Source: Nemopilema nomurai (lineage: Eukaryota > Cnidaria > Scyphozoa > Rhizostomeae > Rhizostomatidae). Taken from it: a stretch of 64,000 nucleotides of DNA. The stretch covers positions 2,109,238 through 2,173,237 of the forward strand of contig ML133420.1 of the NCBI GenBank assembly GCA_003864495.1, given 5' to 3'. Under the pieces are notes generated by a model. The model worked only from the letters and a program-made list of their open reading frames with translations, was not told the origin of the DNA and made no database searches. Position numbers and translations under genes: made by a program. Positions 37,561 to 49,500 of the stretch are shown here, piece after piece. Each line of letters starts with the position of its first letter. Position 1 is the first letter of the stretch.

Positions 37561-40500
37561 CTATGGCGCAAGTGGGACATTTAGCGCAAAACTGCAGAAG
37601 TCAGTAAAACGAGCAGTGGCACGGTACCAATAATCGGCTTGGTGCCAAGAGAGCTAAAAAGCTTTTTGGAGGTAGCAAGACTTCCCGCATCAGCGTGCTT
37701 GCAATCTATCTTTCGCCAAAACAGGCTCCATGAGTGTTGTCCCCAAATTGCATCAAAGACAGGACTCAAACGAATCAATGCGAATTGAATATGGCAAACC
37801 TTGGCTCCAGAGGACTTTGGCGGCGTTACGGACCTGCCAGCACTCTTCCCTGAAATCTCGTTTATCTAGAAAAAGGAGTTCACACTGCATATCACCAACA
37901 CAAGCAATCGTTTCTTACAACGTACCACTCAGGATGAAATGCACTTCGCAGTTTTCTCATTTATTAGGTAAGTTCCATTCGTACGGGGTAAGAAAAACTT
38001 TATCTTAAAAGTTCTTCCAAAAATTGTATATAGTGAAAAAAGATATTTCAAACATTCCACACAGGATTAAAAACAGCTGCTTTTTGACAAGATAAAAAAT
38101 GACTAAAACTATAACCTCGAATAGCATGACCAAATAAACTGTAGTACAACTTAGACTCGGCCGTACACTTTGTAAACAATCGACTTAGGACATAATAAAC
38201 GATCATTCCCAGTAAAACACTAGGCCATCATTTGGATGCGAAGGATAAATGAGCCTTTGGACTAGTGCGGATGAGACATGACTGGCACATACCGTCTTTT
38301 GCATTTTGACCGCCCTGTGCGTAGTTTGGTTAAGGAACTCCGAGCTCTCCTTCGTGCGGGCGTTTTCCTCACCAAACAATTTCTTGTACACGCCGTAGGT
38401 AGCTTTCTCGCTGGCCACTGCCGCGCGGTAGTCGCCGATGCAGCACTGGGCCCGCGCGACCAAATGGTACACCGTTCCCGTCTGCAGACTCTCGGGGCCG
38501 TAGAACAGTAAGTGCACAACCAAGGCGCGCTCGAGGAATTTCAAAGACAAATCGAATTCACGCTGGCTATGAAGCATTAGGCCAATGTTTGTCTAAAACG
38601 AAAAGACGGCCTCATAAGTTGATCTCTAGATTGTATATTTATTAACATATATATATAATTTGTATATTAGTATATAATTATTAGAATAAAATAAGTAATA
38701 TAGCAGTGACACAACATTCTTGCTATGAAATTGAACATACTGGTGAGTTGCTTGTGTTTCAGGCGAATAAGCGTTATTGAAATCTCTGGTAGATAGAGGT
38801 GGGCCTGCATTCTATGAGCACTCCATTAACGAATGAAAACAAATGATTTGTTGGCTTTACAAGAACAGGGGTCTCTTGAAGACTTTTGACTTTCAATCAT
38901 CTAAACGTATCGATTTGAGGGAAAACGTAGAGTTGCTTTTTAAATAGTACGGTAAAGGGAACTTCCTCAAAAAATTAGCGAGAAAATGGATATTGAAAGA
39001 GACTTACATCGAAAGTGGCCGTCAGGAGTCTTCTCCGTACACCAAAAGGGCTAAATAGCGCGCGCGGTACATTAGTTTCAGAGAGGCATTGACAAGACCT
39101 CCGGTGTAACAGTAGAGAGCCAAGTGAACCTGTCAATAAAATTGATAAATTACAAGACTTCACTGATTTATATAAACAAGGACTGAGGAAGAATACTTCG
39201 TTGTGAAACAAAAAATGAGAAAGCAAAGCACGGAAATGCAGAGAAGGACCAGAGGAGGATGAATCTTTGATATAACGACAATCACTATGGTTATGATTTT
39301 GATTATGATTTTTTCCCACGAAAAATCAATCATTCAATATGAATGTTATCATTGGAAGGTTTCTGCATTGTCAGTCAATGAGTTTATTTGGAACATTATT
39401 CATTTTGGTCACTTTGTCAAACCTGACATTTTGCAGATAAGTTCGCTTACGTATGAGTTGATTGTCTCTGGGTGATCGATTCCGAAAATCCTTTCGCAAA
39501 CAACAACTGCCTTCCTTTGATAAGAAACTGCCTACAAAACAAAATACACACACAAATCAATTTCTAAGCCCGAAATACAAGCGGACATGTTCTCAAATAC
39601 ACGAAACGTCTTAGGGAAAAGGTCCTGCTTTAGATAATATGGAAATAGATTCTTCAGTAGATTCCCAGAACAGCGTCAATCAGAATTCTTCTTCAATGGG
39701 AGGTATTCATGTTAAACTTAAATGTCTCCTTGGCATGAAACGACACGCCTTAGAGATGAAGGACGGTCGTGATTAACAAGGAATTCACTATATCCACACA
39801 ATTCCAAGCGCTTTCATAACCAGAGAATCTAGTTTTACGCCATGTAGAAATGAGGAAAATAAACTTTCCAAAATAGGCAACATTTTTGAGAAGCACAAAG
39901 TTGATGAAATAACGAATGTAAAGAAGAATGAGGCCAAAAATAAGAACTGCTGACAATATTGACAATTTCTTCAAATCTGAAATAATTCAAATGTAAAAGC
40001 AAAAATAGAAATATGTTAAAGGTATTGCACAAAAAAAGTTATGACGTAAGGCACACCTGTGGTACATCGTCTGCCAAATAATGAAGTCTAGCGATGGATC
40101 TATAAAAGGTGAATAGGGATGAACATATAACAAATGCTAATCGAATAACTCAACATATTAGAGATCGTTACTTATAGAGAACTACTGCAACTGTGTTCTT
40201 CAAATCACTCTTTTAAAAAATGTTTAAGGAAGCAATAAATTTTCTATATTCACGCCCTAGCTCGACCAACCCAGAAGTTAAGAAAAGGGGTATTGAAAGA
40301 AAATAAGATAATCTAAATGGGATATGTTTCTAAGTTAAGAAGTTAAGAAAAGGAAAATAAAAGAAACCTCAAGATAACTTAAATGGGGGTATGTTTCTAA
40401 GAGTCTAGAATGGGATCTGTAAACTAATATGAAACACTTTTCATTAGAAAACTTTCCTCCATGTTAACAATAACTACTGCTCTTAGATACTCTCGAACCG

Positions 40501-43500
40501 ACTTTCCAAGCAGAATGAGGGATTGAAGGATAATTTTGAGATAAATTCGCAACAGTTTCTTTTCAGAAAGAAATGAGTCTACAAAGTTACAAGACGATTT
40601 GTCTCCATGGCATGAAACGCCCAGTTGAAACAGTCTCCAAATGGCGTGATTAACATGGACATTTTGGTCTATCCTCAACATACTTTTCATGTTTTCACAG
40701 TCAATAACTGACTAAACATAAATCAAATGAGAGGATAACGACGAGTCAGCCATTGCACTTTAGGCCTGGCTTGCTAGCACCCACAGTGAGGATGAACTTC
40801 TCGCTCACTACGTTCTGACAAAGGGCGATAATTGGTAAGGGCAATAAACTCCTTACCTCAAAAGACCCCCTTTCCCTCTAAACCAGGTTCTCTAATAATA
40901 AGTGGCAGCAAGAAGTACTCACCGGTAGCACACGGCAATGTCACTGTGTAGGGGTCCATACACTTGATTGAATACGTTAAGCGACTCTAGCATCAAATCG
41001 TGGGCTTCACCAAATAATCCTGCAAAACAATCACCCAGTAAAAACCAGCATTGGCAACTTACAAAAAGAAGGCTTCAAAGCCAATTAATATAGCTATATA
41101 ACAATTCTCTGACAAAAGAAGAAAGCCAATTTCTATCTGTTCATACCTGCTTGCAGCTTTGCTTGCGCGACTTCGAACAGAGCGTTGCCATCGTTACCCT
41201 ACAATCATATGCAGCAAACGTAGAGATCGATAGCAACATACAAATGAGAAAGGGCGGCCATTTTCAATGGGAAACACAAAGATCTTCTGGCAAAGAAAAA
41301 TCTTTGAAGAGAAGTCGAGAAAAAGGGAAGGAGTGAACAACTTGCTTTCATTGGCAATGAAAATTAATTACTAATGAAAAATTTGCCACTTTTATAAAAA
41401 TTTCCTTTCGAAGGAGTGAAAAACTTATGCCCAACGTTGGTTGGTCAGGAATTCTCGAAAGAATTGAAAGTATTCACAAACTTATTCTTTCCATAACAGG
41501 AAACAAGCGAAGAGTCGTGCAAAAAATTGCCTTTCAAATCCTAGTTAGTTATTCCCCAACTTCTAATGGCGATGAATCTAACAAGCAAGAATTTAGAATT
41601 TTTTTGCCTTCTGCGAACTTTGGTACCACATGTCGAAGTCGAACGAAGTCTCACCTGTGGTTCCACGTGCTTGACGACTGGGAAAATGTTGAGGATGTCT
41701 TCTTCATTAAATGCAGTTTGCTTCTTGTTGTCCATGTCGTAGTTGCGAATAAATAGTTGCACCCCTTGAAAAACAAGAGACGATTGTTTGGAGAAAGACG
41801 ACAATGCTGTTTGATGCTTCTTATAACGAGACTGCATGCAAATATTGGTATGTGATTATCTTCTCTCGCATCAATGGTCAGCAAAGAAAAGGAACAGGGA
41901 AGTTGAAGGTTAATTTAGGGTAGGAAGCAACTGTAACAACCAAGGGTAGAGAAGTCAAAATCTTTTTACTTCTTATCAAATGATCCCAGAAGCCACCATT
42001 AACTTTCCATCACTCAAATTCACAAGTTATTCCAGGCAGCCACCATCCAATTAGCATATAAATCCTCAGATTGTTGCTGAATTTTAATAAATATAGAGCT
42101 TGGGACCCGCGTACCTGACTTCCGACACAATCCCCTCAGAAGGGACAATTTGTGAATTCTGTAATTCTCTATGACAACTTCAGGCTCACAGCTAGAACAA
42201 AAAAGTTGTGTGATTCAATACTCTAGGAAATAGATAGGAATGAATGCATCTGAAAACCTCGGCGCAAAAGCCAAAGTGAAACTGCTGTGCATGCAGATCT
42301 TCCATTTTTAATTAAAAGGAGCAAAGATCTGCGTGAAATTAACTATGCCCACCTACCAAAGCTGAGAAACGTAGTGCCAAACAAAGCTTAGAAGACAATG
42401 ACAAATTAGCTTTTGCGCGAAAGAACTCTGGACGTTATATTTAGTGATTGCAGAAAGACTTCTGAATATCAGAGCACAAGTTATGCAATCAAGTAACAAT
42501 TACACAAAAAAATGTCAGTCACCTTTGCAGTTGGAATCCAAAGTGATTCAAAATTTCATCCTTAATTTCTTTCCACAAAATGGACGGAGTAAGATTTACC
42601 CATGCAACTAAAAAAAGAATCATGCAAATTATGTGGATACGCCTATGCTAAAGAGTTCAGCAGATAATAGAGAGCTTTCTAGAAAGAATTTCTTAAAAAA
42701 TAAAAAGAAACGTTATGGAGGTAATGGTTATGTTATAGAGGTAAAGATCTTCATTAAAAGAAGCTATAGGGAAAAGTTGTACATGTTAGAGTAAACTGAG
42801 GCTAGCAAACACATGGACAAATTTTATCAGTCTGTATGTCCATGGACTCCTGAAGGAGGTTAATTTTGTAGATACAAGACGCCAAAATTATACAAACAAT
42901 TGTTTCCTTGTAAGCAGTAAACATAAAAAAGTTGTTGAAATATTTTTGTACAGATTTGGGTGACCGTTTTTTTGGCATTTCATAATCAGCTTTGTTTTTT
43001 GGCATTCAATACTTACTTTGATTATTTGAAGAGTAGGCGGTTTTGCCCTTCTTCTTATTTTTCTTTTTTTTGATTGTCTGAAAAAAAATCAATATAATTC
43101 ATGTCTAGAGAATATATAAAAACTTTTTCTAACTTTAGTTTATAACCTTTTAGCAAAGAAATATAGCTTGCAGGTATGCAAAAAAGTTCAGAAGGCATGC
43201 AAACATAAAAACAGTGATACATAGTAACGCAAAAGCTGATCTGGTGCGAGTGATCAGTCCACTGTTGGCTATTGAACCCACGATACGAAACGATCCACGA
43301 AGTACTCACTTCTTCGGGTGGTAGGTGTGGCTGTGGAGTTGGGTAGGCGCTCTGAAAAAGAAAAGCAAAATCTAGGCTACTTCAAATACGCTAAAAATAA
43401 GACGACGCCTTGGAAAAGGTACATCACAGCATAACAGCATAATTTGCCAAGGGAAATGGATGATGTTCTAACAAAGGAAAGGAAATGAAAAAAAATTTGT

Positions 43501-46500
43501 TTATCAAAATGGTTATCGCAAACCATCACAATTTCAGCATATCTTGAGCTATATCTTATGATTCGATATTTTTTGGGTATGATAAATGATACAATTGGCA
43601 TGTTAACAAGACACGATACACACCAGGAAGCAATTTAGGAAGTGACTGACAGCTGCTGACAAAGTTCTTAATGTCCCTAAAAGAAAAAGCAGCCCGTGAA
43701 TAGTATTGCCCGAAATATTTAAGTGAAAGAAACTATGGTGACTAACTATAGTTGTGTATATAGTTATTCATTTGAACCATTTTCTGTTTGAAACGTAGGA
43801 AACTAACGACATGTTCTATCGAGTTAAATATCATCCCTTCAATTCGAGATCGGAATGATTGTGTACTCAAAATAGACTTAAAATACTGATCAGTGTAAGA
43901 GCCATGGTGGTAGGGTCGAATTCAAGACTGATACGAAATGGTGACAAAAAAGTAGCGTGGCAGACAGTCATAGTAAAAAAGGAGAGGGGGGTTAACCAAG
44001 TTTAAACATTGAGCATAGAAAGCTGATTTGTAGAGCTCATACCACTTTGCAGACAAGATTTGATTTGCTTCTTTGCAGCCCGAAGGATCATTTCACTGAC
44101 AGCTATCCTCTAATCGAAAGAACGAAACAACGACGTCAAGGGTTGAGATTCAATGGATCGAGCAAGTAACCCGGTAGAGAGCGGATCTTCCAAGGGAAGG
44201 GCTCCTAGTGGGGTTGGCTCAGGTTGGTGTTGCTTAAATCTACCAATTGAAATACACTGCAGCATACAAAAACATACTCAAGGCAATACATGAATGAGGA
44301 CAGAAATTGTCTAGACTGATCCTGGTAGTCTTCCATCCAATTTCTTAAGATTTTCAGATTGAGAAACTAAGATAAAGAAGGCTAGTTGTAAATTTTAGAT
44401 GAACTTCAAAAACTTACATAGACATGCTGTAGATCATCTCTCAGAGCACAGAGGGATGCAACTTTGCCAAGATATCGCATATTTATACCTCTGAAAGGGT
44501 AAAAAGAAGAGCATAATGTTGCAAATGAGAGCTGATCAAGAAAATTGCAGCTGGTAATGACATCCAACCAATGGCAGTTATTGGTAAACAGGGAACGACA
44601 AAAGATTGAAAGATTACGTGAACACTGAAAACCTACAATTCTGGGGGCCTTGACTGGGTGTTTATATCCACATATATAGACATGTATAAAGAAATAAAAA
44701 CAGTACAAAATTAAAATAAGCTATGAACAAACAATTTGGGAGAAGAGATGGCAACCTTTCCAGTCATATACTAATATGATCCACCCCATCCCCATAAGCA
44801 GCTCCCATGTACAACTTGAAGCCATAAATGTATGTTTTTTCGGGAAATAAAATTGACGTCACACCTTGAATGCATTGCTTCTGTCAGCGCCAATCCATCA
44901 AGCGGAACAACAGTTAGTGTGATAAAATCTTCGATCTGCAACATGACAAGAAGAACCATGAGGAAAAACTTCGATTGCTTCAAGCTTGCAGATTAGGTTC
45001 AAGCGCCTACTTTGAGTAAGTACTCGTCAAACGGGCTCAGTAGAAAACGTTTGAGAAAAGGTTTAGAAGAGCCAAGGTTGAGCAGAAATGTATACTTGGG
45101 TATATGTTGAAATGAAAAGTGTGCAGTAACTTCTTCCACTCTTTACCTTCATCAATAAATGACTGTTGTTCTGCGAGCATCATTATTTCAAATCAAGGTT
45201 GAAAATCGTGAAAGGTGATAGAGGAATGACCCGCCCTTCCGAGCAAAAAATTCACTTACCAGTTTTGGAACAACGGTTTCTGAAAGAAATTTTGAGGCTT
45301 CTTTTGCTAAAGTTCTGTCCTTTTCCAAATTCGCTTCCTAAAGAAATAAACTCTTTAGAATGAATGCTGTGCAAATCCAGCTTCTTTCTATGGCAATCTA
45401 ATAGAAACGTAGTGTATAATAGAACTATACAACATCACATATATTCTCTCCCGGAAACACTGCTTTTATCTAACAATTTTAAAACTAGGTAATCCCCATG
45501 TTTAAACAGATAACACCTTAAAGACTAGGTCACTTTATTGCTATCGAATTGTGCATTTTAACTATTAGCCGGATATCAATACCCCAATCGAGAACGAATG
45601 AAAGGTATTTTGGATCCAAGTGTGACAGTCTGGCGTCACGAACAAATTCACAAACCTCAGATTTGGCATGCTTCACTTCCGCAACATAGACGTCCGGGTT
45701 GAATCTGATATCGAATTCTAAAGAGAGTGTAATTCAAATCATTCAACTGTGAAGTACTGGAGAAACAAGGGGAAATAGAGAGAGAAAAAGGGGATGCATG
45801 AAAAAGGGATAAGGGGAAATAGGGAAAAATCATATAAGAGCGACATCAATGCATTGAAACAATTGGCCAAACCTTTTTCACTGAGAGAACCAATGGTTGC
45901 GGCGGCAGCTTTGACGGCCTGCATTGCGATTTCATCTGAAAAAAAAAACCAATTAAAATCAGCATATGAGCACTAGTATCAGAAAACACATTTTGACTCG
46001 TTCTTTGGTTATTGCGAGGCAAGGGCCTAATCCAACCAACTGGTTGATAAACAGAGACAAAATTAAAAGATCAATTCTGAAGATCGTTGGGGTAGCAGAA
46101 TACTTTTAAATTCACATTTTAAGACTCGCGCCAGCTATTTCCAGCGGCAGAACCGATTCTTAACACATCCAAGCAAGTCGTGTAGAATACTAACCTCTTT
46201 CCTTCTGCTCTAACTTTTTGGCCTCTTCTAAATCCTTTGCTTCTTTTGTGAGCTCCTCTCCAAGCTTTTCCAAATCTTTTGTATTTTTAATTTCCAGTTG
46301 CTGGGCATTCTCGATTTCCTTTGGATCGATTTCCTTGACTTCGTCTTTCTCCTTCGCAGCCGCGTCAGCAGACTTGTCCTCCTTCGTCTCCTCCGCGCCA
46401 CTGTTCGATGCTGCGTCTTTCTATAAATTTCAAAACGAATCTTCAAAAATATCCGAAAATGGCACTACTTGGGATGGCACCACTAAAACACGCATGTCTT

Positions 46501-49500
46501 GGTACTTTAACCACAAATCCAGCCTTTAATTTACAACTCTAGTCACTAGATTCTGAATTTACAGGTCTTGGATTTCCAATCCCTTGGATTTAACGAGCAA
46601 GTCTTGCCATCGTAGTAGAATGCACAACATGACGACAAACCTCTTTCTTCTCTTTGACGGCGCGTAGCTGCTGACTATATATTGCTATTAGCTTCAGGAA
46701 CAGCACGTAGCGAAAGCTGAAATCGAAAGAGAAGCAAACGTTCAAATTCCCTCTGTATAGGCAGAGCTTTGTTCGTGCTATTGGCACCTTTCGGGATAGC
46801 ATTTTTGACTGAAAACTCATAGCTTGCCAACATGTAAAAGAAGTGCCAATGAAGAGAAGAGTGAAAAGGCAACAGGATTTCTTTTCTGCACTCTCTATGA
46901 TCCTTCTGAAGAGAAGAGTCAAAGAAAATCGCGGAAAATCTATACCACAGCTTGTGTATCATCAAGGGCCGACAGCAATGTTCCTTAGATAAAACCATGG
47001 ACAACACATCCTTGCTGTAATTAGCCTTTGTTCAATGGCCAGACTCAAGAAATGTGATATAAACTGCAGCCCGCACTTCGAACGTGACAGCAAAGCCAAA
47101 CAAATTGAGCAAAAACTTCATGAGAGATCAGAAAAGGACTGCCAGTGCTCACGTCTGTGGCGTTCTTGAAATGGGCAAATAAAAATGATTAAAAAACGGC
47201 GTATAAAAGTGGCATTTAATCGAGGCATCCATCTTACCCAACAAATGCATCTACAAGATTCTGCCGCAGAGTGCAAAGTTCATGGGCATACAGGGCCGGG
47301 AATTCGAACTCGAGCTTTTTCTGTTCATTCTCTGCTGTGGCTGTGTCTTTTTGCTCTTCGTTGCTTTCCTTCGCTTCCCCATCTTTATTATTTTCTAGGT
47401 CCTCTTTCTTCTCAGAAGCTTTAATGTCATTTTCTTCACATTTTCCATTTGCAGGATCTCCTTCTTGTTTACTAGCGGATTCTGTCTTAGAATCTTTACC
47501 CTCTGAATTCTCATTTTGACAGCTTTCAACTTTTCCTTTCGCAGCTGAAAAGAAGAAAATAGATGATTGAGTGCAAAGCATGGCTCGTTAAAAGCAAACA
47601 GCCGTTCTACCTACAAGCTTTTTCAAAGAAGCTCTACAGTATCTCTAAAACCAACATTTCATAGATATACAATGAACCAATAATCACACTCATATATAGA
47701 TAGTGATATTTAGTGATGCTAGACGCATAACAGAATTGATTATGACTCCATTCTAGAAAGAGGGAAGAAGGGATAGTTCTCTACAATTTCTATGAATAAA
47801 TTTGATTGAGAGCTTCTGGGTCAAAGAGGAAATTACTAAAAATCTCACAAAATCTAAAAACTACTTACCTTGTATAAAATTGGTATCTGGAGGAAATGTT
47901 CTAAAAAGATCTAAAATGTAGTGACGACCATCGGCTCCAATTATTCCCTGCAGAAAAGTAAAAAAGCTTCTAAGGAAGGTAGAAGATTAATTCAAAGAAT
48001 AAATGAAAATATGCATATTTAAAAATCCGTAGGTAGAATCATCGTACAACAACCTTGGAAAAAGAGCAGTGTAATTACAGGACATTTTACCTTGCATTCC
48101 ATAGACGAGCAGAGTTCCACTTCCTCGCCCTTTTCACTGCAAACCCTGCATAAACAGAAATCAATATCTTACAATTTATTATCATTATGGAAACTTACAG
48201 AAATCAATATCTTACAATTTATTATCATTATGGAAACTTCTCCTGAAGGTCTTCCAACAAATTATAAACATTATAAATCTTTCATAACTTCTTCGAAAAA
48301 CATCACCCACAAATTTTCTTATCAATTTAACACTGATTGTCGAAATTCAATGCAAGATACAAACACATGAAGGATTCATCGAAATATCAATATTTATGAA
48401 ATAGATGTCTAAACATTTGTTACGGAAACAGATTTCTAATGAATATCAATATTCGCTGTGGAGATCGGACCCAAAAGATATGATTTCACGACTCTCTTTG
48501 TGATTAATCAAGACCAAGTAAACAAATGTTTCGTACTATAAAATTGCAAAATAGCATGCAACAGCGGGCCTATAGCATGCATACTTATAAGCGTTTTCGT
48601 CTGATAAATACATTTCAAAGTATACAAACGTGGAGGACTTGAAGACTGACAAAATAAGTTGCAAATTTTAGTTCCGAAACCATTAGGGAGTTCTGAGAAA
48701 AGGTTTCGATTGGCTGTGCTGTGGCCAATCTGTGCTACCCACCTTCTTTCAGAAGCATCAAAGTGTAAGACGAACTATTTATCATTGGATTTACCATACA
48801 AATATTGACAGACTCCAAAACACCTTGAAGAAAAACGGACCTAGCTTGCTCAATTCAATGAAAACTGCCATCAGCATATGTTTCAGAACAATCTGGATAG
48901 TCTAAAGGAAGTTGCCCTACAGTAGAATCATACAGGATTTGGGCATTGCGTGTTTTGGAGTTCCAGAGCAGCTACTCTCGTCTAAATTGAGACTAGATTT
49001 CAATTCTAGCAAGCATGTCTTTGTCCTCTGCGGTGGAGTCACAGCTGCGATTGAGAGCGCAGTTGAGAATTTGAGCAGAGCACTGCTTACCGGTGAACAA
49101 ATTGGCAGTTATAAAATGAAATTTAAACGCCAATAAAAATAAAGTTCACCGTCATCAGCCCCATCGAGACCACCACCTGACAAGTGCAGGCAGCGCAATG
49201 CCATGTGGAAACGCTTATTTGAAGAGTCGAATTATTGGACCCTTGGACATGAGGGACGAAAAGAGGCTTACCTTTAATTGAGATGCAATTTACGTGTTGG
49301 TGACTGGTGACTCAACAGGGAATCAATTATTAAAATTCCAACATGGTAACCATAACGAAGAGCCACTCACCTGTGTGATCTGGTGCGAAGACTTTCTCCA
49401 GCCTTTTTCAGCTACAATATCAAAACATTCACCTTAATCATGCATTGTTCTAAATACATCCCCATGAAGGCAGACAAGAGTTTACTTTCGCTTTATGAAA

